Of a DNA stretch of 64,000 bases, positions 46,129-56,957 are shown piece by piece. Below the pieces are notes generated by a model. That model was given only the letters and a program-made list of their open reading frames with translations. It was not told the DNA's origin and ran no database searches. The translations under genes were made by a program, and so were the position numbers. Position 1 is the stretch's first letter; every line of letters starts with the position of its first letter. Source of the stretch: Bryopsis sp. KO-2023 (taxonomy: Eukaryota > Chlorophyta > Ulvophyceae > Bryopsidales > Bryopsidaceae); assembly GCA_030272585.1 (NCBI GenBank), contig BSYQ01000010.1, positions 3,596,001 through 3,660,000 on the forward strand, written 5' to 3'.

Positions 46129-48710
46129 ATGACTGTCTACAAGGGGGCATCATCGAACACGGACCCGTTTGTTGAGGCGAGAAACGTTGCGGACGTCGAA
46201 AAATGGCACAGCACCGTGTTGAACCTGTCTGGAATGGAGTTGACACGTTGCCCCAAAGGTTGACCCGGTACTCACCGCACAGGCCTGTGCTCCTAGGAGC
46301 TAGAACACAGTGGAAAAATCACATGAAATTTTTGGTGGTGGCGCCATAACCAGAGCACGCCGTGAACACCTTTGGAATCTCAACTCCAGTATCAAGATGT
46401 TGAAGTTGAGAAGGAAACAGTGCGATCAGAGGAACCTCTGCACCGCCCTGCCCGCTCTATGCTTAGGCTTTCTTGTCTGTTGCAGGAATCCGTGCTTGCA
46501 AGAGCCTTTCGGAAGTGATATTGACGAACAATAGCATTGCGTCACTTCCTGAAAGAGTCTTTCCACGCTCCCTGCAAACGCTGCGCATCACAGGGAATGC
46601 TCTGACTGCTCTCCCGAGTGATTTATCCAGACTCAACAGTCTGAAGAATCTCCATGCAGGAGCGAACAGGTATCGAGTTCCCGAAGGCTTCCAGATGGTC
46701 ACGGTTCGCTCTACCTGCAAATTTGTATTTAAAAGGAAGGCTGAAGGTGAATGCTGTTTGATATATGAAAAAGGCTGGAGAGCATCGACGCGTCACTCGA
46801 CTGCCTCAGTCTCCAGCACGCTGGATTCGGCTACAACCAATTGTCAGCATTCCCCAAACGTCGACACGAGGTGTGGCGAACAAGAGCCCAGTTCCATAAT
46901 ATTCACATGCTGCTATGGGGGTCAATTGATCGAAACTTTTTTCTGTGCAATTGAATCCCAGAAAATCTGCTCGCTGGACGTTTCCCATAACCACCTGTGC
47001 GATTTGGAGGAGCTCCTCAAGACTCTAGCGACCTGGGACAGCCTGTCGTGTTTATCACTTAGGGTGGGAATGGAGCAATGCAGTGAAACCAGACTTCTAC
47101 CAAAGTTCCGCGACACTACCTCATAGAACGCTGAAAAACCTGTGCGGTGTCTTTTCCAGGGGAACCCATTTTGTTTCAAGAGAAACTATGTTCAAACGAT
47201 CAGGTCCTATCTCCCCCAACTGCTCTTCCTCGACGGAAAGGTGCGACAACATGAATATAAACAGGACGAGCCTAGTTCTATTTTGTAGAAGAACAAAATC
47301 TACTAGTTAGAAAGTAGGAGGAGCCTGACTGTCTGGAGTGGCTTTCCCAGCGATTGGAAGAGATTCGCAACAGGTCGGCTATGTCAATTCACGGTGAGGA
47401 AGGTGAACGACTTGAGGAGGAGACTTATCTGTCCATCGAACTCACGAAATTGAAGCTGCAAGGTGTCGATCAGCCCGCTACAGAGACTTTGGCAGATAAT
47501 TTGACAGTCGAGAGGTACTACGTTCAATTTAATGACCACGCAGGTGAGAGCAGGCCCATTTCTTTGGAAGCGTTTGAATCCTCCAAATCTTTATTGTGAT
47601 CTCTGGCTGATATCTTTTTTCGATGTCTAGGGCATCCGGTATGCTCACTGCCATTTCCTCAACCGAGAGAAAATGTGGAAGAACCACCACAGGCGACTAA
47701 AAAGTCAAAAGAGAAACCAAGTGGCGACAAAACGAAAGGGAAGGCAAAAGGTACAGGGAAGGAGGAGGAGGAGTCAGAGCAAGTTCACGAACTGGAGTGG
47801 GGAAGTGCTAAGCTCAAATCGAGGCTCGCGATCAGCAAAGAGACTGGGTGTTGGATGCGCTGTGGTGAGAGTCGACATTTGATATGCTTTTCGGCCATTT
47901 AAAGAGGAAACTATATGGTGTACTCCGCTCCACGTGGGAGAAAGTCTGCCTGTGCAGTGCAAGTACCAATACTGATACCATCACCAATGCAAAATATACT
48001 TGCTTGGAAGCCATTCGTTATCTAGACAGCCCAGCAACCAACACTGTCTTTTAAACTGGTTGATTCATCAGGTGTGGACTTAAAGCTAGTGAAGGCAACC
48101 GTGAAATTTGCTTCCACAAGTGGTGATGACCCCGAAAATCAAACCAGGTCCATATCAGGTGAGAATAAGAAACAAACAAATTGGAGCAGTTCGTAACGAA
48201 ACGAAATGAGCCCCTCCCCGTTAACTGAACAAAAGAAAAGCCAGCTTCTCGGAACAAAACAATAAATATCTCACGTGGAAATGCCCATTAAAAAATCAGG
48301 CAAGGAAAGATCACACTATTTTCAGGATCCATGTCGAAATGGCTTGGATGCATGTTGAATGTGCATCTGGGCGCTTGATTCATGATGATCATGAGCTCAG
48401 ATTGACAACGACTTAAATGTGAAAAACCTCAACACCTCCAAGACCTGTGTTTCTTCTCTTTTCAGACGTGCACGAATGTGTGGTGGGGGAGAGCTGCATT
48501 CGGCTGCATGGGCTTTTGGAAGGCTATGATAGATCAATGGATCAGGAAGTGGCATTCGTTTCACCGCAGGTGCTGTGGGATGATCAGGGCAAACCGATCC
48601 CAATAGATGACCCTTCCCAGCCTCATGAAACGGTGGCAAATGCTGCTTTCGTTGCGACACTCTCAACCATTGAGAAAACTGAGGAAAGGCCTCCACAGGC
48701 AGACTCGTGA
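46129..48710 (+). CDS. Leucine-rich-repeat protein with LRRcap and charged C-terminal region
   Basis: Nine exons in perfect phase (46129-46258, 46486-46669, 46774-46870, 46962-47063, 47160-47240, 47318-47543, 47631-47864, 48072-48158, 48466-48710) give 461 residues. About five LRRs occupy residues 35-175, for example VILTNNSIASLPERVF, LRITGNALTALPSDL and SLDVSHNHLCDLEELL. They are closed by GNPFCFKRNYVQTIRSYLPQ and LLFLDGK, a typical LRRcap. Then follow an acidic helix (EEPDCLEWLSQRLEEIRNR), a segment YLSIELTKLKLQGV and a Lys/Glu/Pro-rich low-complexity stretch. Two beta-rich segments come last (VDLKLVKATVKF and ESCIRLHGLLEGY). The layout resembles LRRC43-like axonemal or cytosolic LRR proteins, but that match is tentative. 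Function unknown; protein binding is likely. Confidence 0.87.
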
Positions 48711-49075
48711 TATCTCCTACTCCAAAACTTGATCCCAACCGTTGGATGTAAAATCCTTCCACAAGACGAAAAAATAGGCCCTTTCTTGTGTTCTTTCTGG
48801 ATGCATGCAGAATTCAAGTAAAAAATTTCAATAAAATTTGTGAGCAGAAAGGTCGAATTTGAAACATTTTGGGGCACGATCAATCATGGCAAAATGCTGC
48901 TCACTTTGAGAAGAAAAAAAAAGAAACATGTTTACAGAACTCCATTTACAACATATATTTTCAATTCTGAGATCCAAAATCGTTTTGCAAAAGCCAATTT
49001 TATCCTCCACTCTTTCCCCTTTTCTTTTTCTCTCACCAACACCGCAAAAAAAACACCACCCCACCCCGTAATCAG
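48711..49075. other. Convergent spacer
   Basis: The 3' flanks of the LRR gene (+) and the following minus-strand gene. No gene is seen. Confidence 0.5.
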
Positions 49076-50745
49076 CTACCACAACGCCTTGATACCCAAT
49101 CTGTGAAGCTCAATCTTTCCCCCATTGTCAGGGACATACGGAAATTCTCGTGGAAATGAGTATCCAGCTGCCACCCTGAAAGCCGTCCCCGTGGGTCCCA
49201 TAGGGATGGTGTGATCACCCAGTTCTATCCCTCCAGGATAAAAATGGACCCCGCTGTTTGACCCATGCTCAAACCTGAAAATCAGGGACACCACAACAAT
49301 CCCACATTCATGTGTGACAATAGGTCATTGCTGAAAATGCACACGCACGCGTGGATATACATGGAGTAAACCCCAAATTGTAGATTGTGTCGGGAGGGTA
49401 TTCGATAAAACCCCGAATTGTGGATGTTGTTGGGAGGGTCTTTCCGGACCAATGCCGAAGTGATATCAAATTCCATTACTAATTTGATTAACACCTCTAA
49501 ACTGATTGGTAACAGGGACCAGCAACAAATATCTAACCACATATATACGGTCACGTAATAGCCCCCCCTGGTCCCCCCAAATGTGACATGGCATGTAGTC
49601 AGAGACAAACAATCTCTAGCAACCTTCAATCCTGGACCTCAACAATCATGCAAGCCCAATCTCAATCTTTTAAAAGTGTAAGTAGCCATGCTCCCCAAAT
49701 ATTTTAAAAAATTAGCATTTGTTTCACAAAATTTGATAAATTTAAGTGTTTTCCAATTTTCTCCTGATGCACCCCATCATTCTCCCTACCTAACGAGCAT
49801 CCGGGCTGGTTGCTTCCACAAGGCCTCGTAATTTCCCATGACAGCTGATATGGGGACTTCATACCTAAGATGAGCTTGCATTCCTTGAAAATGAAACGGC
49901 AAAACTTGGGAAAGCTTGATCACCGGTTCGGGAAGGGCCTTGATGGTCACGAGGTTCCCCAGTCTGACTCGTGCCTTTATAACAAAAAAACGTAAGATTA
50001 AAGAATTCCAGAATATAGCGAAATTTTCAATTTTTCAATTTTTTTTTTCGACTTGAACAGCAACAGAAGATATTTTCTTTTCTTTGGGAGGGGGGAGGAT
50101 CCTAAAAATGGAAATGGAATTGACTGATTCTCAAGAAAATATCCAGAATCATGTGTGTGGTGCGCAGCACAATGTTCATGGAAAGGAAATCTAGAGAAGA
50201 GGTATTTATGGTTTGATTTTTCGTTTTCACGAGCAACACATGGGCTAGCTCACCACAGGCTGCAACTTCATGTCGCCAATTCCCAACCTCATGCCCAGTC
50301 CGACATCCAGCATTCCGGGCTCGAAATCGTTAGACTTGAAAAATTGCAGCCTGCGAAGTATCCGGACCTCAGCACCTTTGATAACATGAACATCATAACA
50401 TGAACATCCATTTTTTTTCCCTTTTTCTTTAAAGGAAAAAAAAAAAAGCATTGCAAGACTGCTACATTTGCACACTCCACAATAGCTATGAAACGATTCC
50501 ACTCCCCAGATGCAGAAATCACAAGCCCCCTCTTTCCAAAAACATCCAGATGATGACTGAGTCTATTTTCTCATTTCTTGACTGTCGCTCAAAGACTTGG
50601 GGTCAAAAAACAGCTGAACAGAGATGTACATGTCCCAAACCACAGAGTAGAGTACCTCGATCGGCTGCCAGAGATGATCGGGCATCCCTCCTTTCACGAT
50701 TGATGTGACCTCTTGCTCCCCGGGCGTTTCGGTCATCCTCCTCAT
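49076..50745 (-). CDS. Unidentified protein, possibly beta-barrel-like
   Basis: Exons resolved are 50745-50583, 50375-50254, 49974-49795 and a last exon starting at 49274 (or about 49264) and ending in a stop at 49076. At least one further exon between 49795 and 49274 is possible; 49620-49545 is a candidate. The protein starts MRRMTETPGEQEV and contains DMYISVQLFFDP, MLDVGLGMRLGIGDMKLQPV, ARVRLGNLVTIKALPEPVIK, GMQAHLRYEVPIS and GVHFYPGGIELG. It ends IELHRLGIKALW. Alternating polar/apolar strands and an aromatic C-terminal residue are features of outer-membrane beta-barrels, as in chloroplast or mitochondrial outer envelopes. That is inference only. No family is recognised. Confidence 0.65.
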
Positions 50746-50900
50746 AGTGAGCTCTCCGTGTGAAGAGATTTTTGTACTCGCTCAGCGGTGGTAATCTAGA
50801 ATATATAAATAACATATAAAATGAACAGAAGTTCCTTACAAGCGAATGTGGACCCTTCATAGAACCAAATTCTAATAAGTTATGTTGATTACTTGACACT

Positions 50901-50960
50901 TCCTAAAAAAATAGAACTTGATTGAAAAAACAACAGATGCAAGTTCTATTTTTTTTAGGA
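50901..50960. repeat. 20-bp near-perfect inverted repeat near the start of a minus-strand gene
   Basis: The left arm, TCCTAAAAAAATAGAACTTG at 50901-50920, and the right arm at 50940-50960 are complementary except for one extra T. A 19-base spacer separates them. It lies about 155 bases upstream of the start of the minus-strand gene, where a plus-strand gene probably also begins. It could be a regulatory palindrome or a small element remnant. Confidence 0.85.
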
Positions 50961-50969
50961 CGTGTCCAG

Positions 50970-51929
50970 ATGTGCCATTATTTCCCCCAAGACAAAACTG
51001 TTTTATTGAATGACTTATTTCATCAGCAAACGATACTTGGAAAGTTTAGAGAAAAACTCCTTTTCAGATTGGGGAAAAGGCGGGCTAGGTTAAAACACTC
51101 CATCACACTTACACAGGTTTCTTCAGATATAAAGTCGACACGCCAATCGTGCGAGCCCACAATCGACGCACCTGAACCACAGAAAAAAACGGACTTCTCA
51201 CTGTCGTCCCTTGAACCGGGGATCAGATCAGGAAAAGACGTCACAAGACGGATCCAGCAAGCGCAAAACTTCGCACAAAGGTTTCCAAGCGCAGTTGCAA
51301 GGATGGGTCAGTCGTTTACCCAGGGTCGGGGCTCTATCGTCTTCTCGACCTCCTCCTCGACGTCCCCATTCTCATGTTCGTCGCTCATCTTTTCACAATG
51401 GCCAAGGAAAAAGCAAAAAATTTGGGTGGCTTAGTCGATGTAGAACGGTTGCGTGAGGTGGGCGAAATGCACTGGATGTGTACCGCCAACCACATCGTCT
51501 CTTGGAAATGTCGATATCAAGCGCACTACGAAAAATCACAGCCGTTTGGGAATCGCACGCCGCCACTACCACAAGGGGAACAAAACAACAGTCTTGGTTG
51601 GGGCACAGGAGCCTGGGGGTCTGTGGAGACCACCGCTGAGACGAGTGCGCAACACACTGACCCATCCGGTCCGAAACGAGAGAACTTCTGTAGGTAGGCG
51701 GGAGGCAAGTGCATTGTCGCAAACACTCGGAACATCGAAGAGTGGTTCAGATATGTGGGCAAAAGAGGCAAAATCAATGGGCTGGACGGGCTATGTTTTC
51801 GTTGAAACTCGCGTTACTTCAAGTAGCTCAATCCTTGTTCGCCTTTTGGTTTTCCTGCTGGCAATCGGCCAGTGGTGGTGGCTGATATGGTTGCTTTTGG
51901 CGTATTGTTTAAGGTGAGCCCGCCTCACA
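50970..51929 (+). CDS. Unresolved coding region
   Basis: The DNA is GC-rich and open in several plus-strand frames, so I cannot chain exons reliably. The most protein-like frame runs from about 51217 to 51697. It has a basic start (TKVSKRSCKDG), a hydrophobic span (YRLLDLLLDVPILMFVAHLF), MAKEKAKNLGG and a Trp/Cys-rich segment (HWMCTANHIVSWKCRY). A later exon-like piece at about 51820-51914 reads RPVVVADMVAFGVLFK before a GTGAGC donor. The impression is a small membrane protein. It could be a separate gene or the 5' part of the gene that follows. No family is claimed. Confidence 0.4.
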
Positions 51930-53462
51930 ATGCCCGCTCTGTCTCTCGCCCTGGTGGGGCCAGAAGAGGATATCCAAGCGCCAGAGAAGGTTTTGCGATC
52001 CCTGGGGAAGAAAACTCCGCTCAAGCTCGTCACAGCGAAAGAAGCCGTGGCTGCTGTGTCGTCCATTGGGGTGCGGTGGAATTGTGCATGCTATGAGAGG
52101 AATAACGTTCGCTCGTTTGGAGTGTGTTCCTTACGCACGAGAGGATGCGTTCACAGGGGCTCCAGGAACAGACGGGAAAAGTCCATGCGATTTTCGCGCA
52201 CAACAGGTTCACAGCTGCGGGTAAAGAGCCCTACATTGAAGTCCTGCACAAGGCATTGAAAAAGAAATTTCAAGGAATCCCTATCTATGCATTTGGAAAG
52301 GAGAGCAAGGCGGGGACGAAGGGAAAGTCATACACAGAGTTTGTGGTGAGGAACCAAAACAACGCAATTTCTGCTCAACAGAGTGCAAGCTCTTGGTTCA
52401 ATCCCTTTCTTGTTGAAACAGGACTTCGACGATGCGAAAGGGATCGGTGCTCTTCTTACGAAGCTTGGCGGCGGGGCCGCTGGGGGTGGAGGGGGATCCG
52501 GAAAATCTGCTCGATCGAGCAGTGGTAGCCCAAGGCGACCAAAATCATCCACGCCAAAAAGGTAGCTCACAGCTCTCGTAATTTCACTGGAAACAGCAGG
52601 TTTTCCGCAACAATCGAAATCTTCACAGGAATTGACTTGTGTCCCTCTCCTAGCCCCTCTGCAAAGCCTCAGGGCGGAGCATTTCCGATGTCGCCACCAG
52701 CGATGGGAGGGCCGCCCTCACCTTTCGCGATGAGCAACTCTGGTCGTTTTGGTTACATGTCTGGCCCAATGTCTCCGACAATGGGTGGCCCTGTATCACC
52801 GAACAGCTTCGGGCCACCCTCTCCAATCGCCCCTCAACACTCTGGCTTCGCTCCGATTTCATTAGGCACTTTTCAAGCAAACCAACCGTTCTTGCATCAG
52901 GGCGTGCAGACGAGTTTTGGCATGGGTGGGTTTCATAAAATGCAAATCCCGCGCGCGTTTCCCATACATACAAGCATAGCGCAATCGAAATAAACGTGAA
53001 AACACCGACTTCGTTCCACAACAATGTTTAAACACTCTGCGTTTTTTTTTGCTAGGAGACCAACATATCGGAACACAAACTTCATTGATTCCTCAGAGGA
53101 GTGGAATGACACCAGGAGGCATGACTCCTCACGGCGCCCTCACACCCAACGGCTACTCGGTATGCTTGTGGTGGGGTTTTCGGCATTTGTTCGCATTGCC
53201 TGCCTAGAGCTGAATAACTCAGTCATGAATGTTATGCGGATGCAGACTGGCCAACAGCTTATGACGAACGGAAGCCCGAATAACGAGCTTATCAAGCATT
53301 TGTCGATGGAGCTCGATAGACTGAAGTCGCTGGTTTTGGAGAAAAGAGCACAATCCAGCCACTCTGCTGAGATGCTGGGGCAAAGCCAAAGTAATTTCCA
53401 CACAAGAATTTTCAGCTGAAGTCCAAGAACTTACGAATAAACTGTTAATTCGCCCACAGTGA
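51930..53462 (+). CDS. Unidentified protein: globular N-terminus, Gly/Ser/Pro-rich middle, coiled-coil C-terminus
   Basis: Seven exons in phase (51930-52075, 52123-52345, 52422-52561, 52654-52925, 53056-53159, 53246-53390, 53416-53462) give 358 residues if translation starts at 51930. Earlier exons are possible. Residues 1-125 look like an alpha/beta domain: LALVGPEEDIQ, KTPLKLVTAKEAVAAV, VRVFLTHERM, KVHAIFAHNRF and IEVLHKALKKKF. A Gly-rich turn and a Ser/Arg/Pro stretch follow (about 140-170). Then comes an 80-residue low-complexity region of Gly-Pro-Met-Ser repeats with recurrent MSP/MGGP motifs, then GMTPGGMTPHGALTPNG. The C-terminus is a predicted coiled coil (ELIKHLSMELDRLKSLVLEK). Repeated Ser/Thr-Pro sites suggest phosphorylation. 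No family is recognised. Confidence 0.7.
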
Positions 53463-53620
53463 AAAAATACATGACGTCATACTCCGTGAAACTATTGTAG
53501 GGAAAGCGAAAGCCCTGTGTTTCAGGCCATAGGGGCCTACTCAAGTGTAAACTGATTTCTGATTCCTGATTCCTGTGTTTTTACTTTGGCGAAGCAGGTT
53601 AAAGCTGACATCGACATTGA

Positions 53621-53655
<35 letters not shown>

Positions 53656-54707
53656 GACATCGTGATGCTTTGTGGCATCTTGCAGATTCTGCCATGTAGT
53701 CCAAACTGCGCTGGAGAAAATAGCAGGTTGATTGAAAGAAGATCAAAAGAGCTCAATGCAAATCCGACCAGGCATATGAGCGAGTCTGGGGCATCGATTT
53801 GTTTCGTTGATATGTCATATTTAATCCACAGACAATGGATACAATGTCGGCTGAGGAGCTGCCGTCAATCAGAAACTGTGTGGTGGAGTCCTCTTTAGAA
53901 AGGAATCAACAAATTTGGTGATTGTGGTAAAGCAACTGGAATGCCTCAGGCCGGTTTGCTCCGAAACAAGGCAATCAACACATCCCAAGGAGTTCATTTG
54001 TCTCATATTTCCCAAAGAGTTCTTTAAGAAAAAAAATTCTATATACCCCCCCCCCCCCAAAAAAAAAAAAAAATACACAGACACACACACACACGCACGC
54101 ACGCACATCAATACATAAACTCCAGGAGGCTCAGGTACGAGTTCAACGTGCCAAAACGGTGAGCTCACCCTCTCCTCCTGGGAGTCGCGAGGCAATTGGG
54201 TCGATTCGTTAACGCGCCTGCTGCCCTCCCCACAACCAACACGTCTGCGTTCATTCTTGTTTTCGCACACATGACGATTAGTTCGTCCCTGTCACATCCG
54301 GGCTGTGAGACTGACGATTCCTCTGGACAAACTGACGGACGCACCCAAGCGAAAACAGTTTCTTCCACGACCCAAAGCGAAAGGTTGTTATCCTTTTTAC
54401 CCCAGTATTGGCTGCCTTATTTTGTCCCGATCTAGACATCCCAAAGAACTTGCTGCGCGGGTGAATCTGCGCCGCCTGTTTATTTGCCGTGAGCACTCAC
54501 CGGCGCCTCGATTATCGAGAAGAGCTTCGCTGTGCGTTCCCATTCATGCTGCAGTCCAGCGTCTCGTCTTTCTGATTTTCTTGAGAAAGAAAGCTGTTGG
54601 ATCGTCTTGCTGATGGAAAGGGCCGTTGTTCATTGTCTTTTGCATGTCGACGCACAGCAGCGAGCATCGAGGCTTGATCTTGTGTTGTTGATTGCGCTGA
54701 AATCGCG
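53463..54707. other. Intergenic region with A-tract insertion
   Basis: Downstream of the previous gene. It contains the A-tract insertion at 53601-53662, a C/A homopolymer pair at about 54047-54072, CA/CG dinucleotide repeats to 54106 and GC-rich DNA from 54130 that is open on both strands without motifs. The last 200 bases are the probable promoter of the next gene. Confidence 0.5.
53601..53662. repeat. A-tract insertion flanked by 13-bp direct repeats
   Basis: AAAGCTGACATCG occurs at 53601-53613 and again at 53650-53662. Between them are ACATTGATGT and about 26 A residues. This is the signature of a target-primed reverse-transcription event that left only a tail, as LINE machinery can do. 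Replication slippage is an alternative. Confidence 0.7.
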
Positions 54708-55721
54708 ATGTATACGCTTTCGTCGTTCAGACTGGGGATGACATCCCAGGCGGCGTTCATTGGAGTATTGGTTGGGATGGTTATATGCTATGCTGCTTTG
54801 TGGGTGGGGCTAGCAGGTAAACATCTCTTTGAAAATGCATCCAAGAAATCCTTTAGCCAAATCAATATTATGGATTTCTGTGGATGTGAATCCGTGATTT
54901 ATGCAAAATCATAAATTGCAAACAGGCATCAGGAATTGTGTTTTCTTCTCTTTTGAAGAATAAAATCATAAATCAACATCCAAATCCTTATAATTTTCGT
55001 TTTTCTTTGCAATTTTCAGGTTTGACTGTTCCGATTTTCGCATGTCTTTGCATGGGCTTTCGCCATGCTTTCAGGTAACATAGCGTTTCGAGCCTTAAAA
55101 AATATATATAAATAAAGAAACAGTGTGTGTCGATCAGCTGAAATGAAACTGCAGTGATCATTTGAAAAGCGCGAATCTGCCATCTCAGGATTATTTATCA
55201 GATTTTCTCAATTTAATCTTAAATAAATAAACTAAGCCTCATACACTCTTCTCTGTCGTCTGGAATGATCCGTACAAATCCATAATGCTTAAATTTTTTC
55301 ACATGAATTTGTTCAGAAACTTCAATGCTGTTTTCTATTGAGCATGCCAAAAAAATGGATAACGTCGCTGACACCAGAAATAAGAATTGATGCAAATGTC
55401 TACAGTTTCATTTTTGCCCCACCCAATGCTTCAAAAGCATTGTCAAAGTGAAGCAAGAATTTAGTCGCAAGATGACTGACTGCTGTCTTGGTGATTTTCA
55501 ACAGGTATCAGTTGTATTTGCTGAAAAATTCAAGGCACCAGGGTGTCTGTGTGAAATGTGCTTTCATAACGCTGGCCACCCACACGTTGATTGCTGGAGC
55601 CCTGCTGTCCAAAAAGCCTTCAATCTATTCCATGGGCTATGGAATCACTGTTTTGACCATGTTGGCTGATTACAGAAAGTCATCAGCAAGGTCGGAGGAT
55701 TTCAACTTATTGTTTTGCTGA
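54708..55721 (+). CDS. Small multipass membrane protein, unidentified
   Basis: Three exons in phase (54708-54816, 55020-55074, 55505-55721) give about 126 residues. Hydrophobic segments lie at residues 14-36 (AAFIGVLVGMVICYAALWVG), 37-48 (LTVPIFACLCMG) and 72-90 (CAFITLATHTLIAGALL), with a fourth near SMGYGITVLTMLA. Basic residues separate segments two and three (FRHAFRRYQLYLLKNSRHQG). The C-terminus is short (SARSEDFNLLFC). It looks like a complete four-span protein of an unknown family. The consistent splice phases and GT-AG borders are the main support. Confidence 0.7.
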
Positions 55722-56957
55722 ACATTGCCAATGGACAATTTGCTTCATGTGTCTTTTTTTTTCGTTCTTTTTTTTTTGGAAAGGGGGGGTTTGGGTGGGA
55801 GTAGAGAGGCCGGAAATGTTGCTTTGAGTGTACTTGTTTTTTTTTTAATTGGGGAAGGGGGGGTTTTGATCGGAATGGACTTCTTTTTAGGTTTGACAAC
55901 AAAATTTATGCTCTTTTTTTGCCTGGAGGGTGATCTGTTGAACGAATGATTTTTGAATTGATGTGATTTGGGATGAGTAATGGAATCTTGGGAAAAGGGG
56001 AAAATATAGCGCATGAATTAGCGACTTTTGGAGTGGATGTGATGTAGCCGTGGATACATACATACATTTTTTTTTCCTGCGAAATCTTTCGCTTTATTTG
56101 GGGTCTTTTGATTTCAGAGGGTTAGCCGATGGCTTAGTCATGATATTTCTTGGGGAGGAATGCTCTCAGGGCAGCACCAGAGGGGGGCCTTTCCCAAACA
56201 CCAATCAAAGTTTTGCAAGCGACACAAGAAATGGCTAGGCCAAAGCGAACCACACGAGTGTGATATGCTTTAATCAGAGATCAAGTTTTCAAATGCTGTT
56301 GTTGTTTCTGTTGTGTGTGGGTTTTCGCCCATGTGTCACCTCGTCTTTCAAAACACAGAAGGATTTCTTAAAAAGTCCATCAGCCGCCGTTCCAAAATGG
56401 TTTCCCTGCACTCGAGCTCAACAACAAAAGTTACCAACCAGCACATCAAAATCTCCTTTCCAGGAAAAGCGAGGGTGGGTTTGGCAGCAAGGAACAGCAG
56501 CAACTACATGATGATTATGCAATCATTCATTCCAAAAAACCAAACAAGCACATGCGCCTTTTTTTTCGAAAGGAGGGGAAAGACTCGTTGAAGGTGGATG
56601 AGGAGATTTTACATGAACAGTCAAGAGACCCCTCTTCCAGTAGTTACACTCGCAAACTGGCGATATTGTGCAACATATATTGCATCTTGTGGAAACTCAT
56701 ACCACTTTTGATGTGGGTTATGGCTGACTGATCAGCATCTCCTCCCAATGTTTGATTGTTTTTTCTATCTGCTTGTGAAGAGAAATTCCACCCCCCATCA
56801 TTCATCATTTGGTCACAACACTCAGTCCTCACTATTTCTTTTCTTCCCTCACGTGATTGTTGAGTCAGGATTACGTAATGATGACGATACTTCATAGAGT
56901 CGGACTCCGGCAAAAAGCAACAAACACGATGATGATGCGAAGCATGCAGCCGTCATC
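55722..56957. other. Intergenic region upstream of GPAA1
   Basis: Strongly T/G-rich 3' flank of the preceding gene to about 56110. Mixed DNA follows, including one possible small ORF (56293-56511). The last 100 bases hold the GPAA1 5' region with CGATGATGATG repeats. Confidence 0.5.
56293..56511 (+). CDS. Possible small secreted-protein ORF
   Basis: A 72-codon frame from an ATG with a classical hydrophobic start (MLLLFLLCVGFRPCVTSS) resembling a signal peptide, then a basic Gln/Ser/Lys-rich stretch. There is no family motif, and a second frame is also open. It could be chance. Confidence 0.25.
   Translation: MLLLFLLCVGFRPCVTSSFKTQKDFLKSPSAAVPKWFPCTRAQQQKLPTSTSKSPFQEKRGWVWQQGTAATT

Noticed and set aside
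50970-51929. PEX11-like peroxisomal protein
   Set aside because: The hydrophobic/basic pattern is suggestive, but none of the conserved PEX11 segments could be aligned, and the exons do not chain.
54165-54760. Several overlapping frames on both strands upstream of the small membrane-protein gene
   Set aside because: GC-rich promoter DNA is open by chance in many frames here. No motif or exon chain supports any of them.
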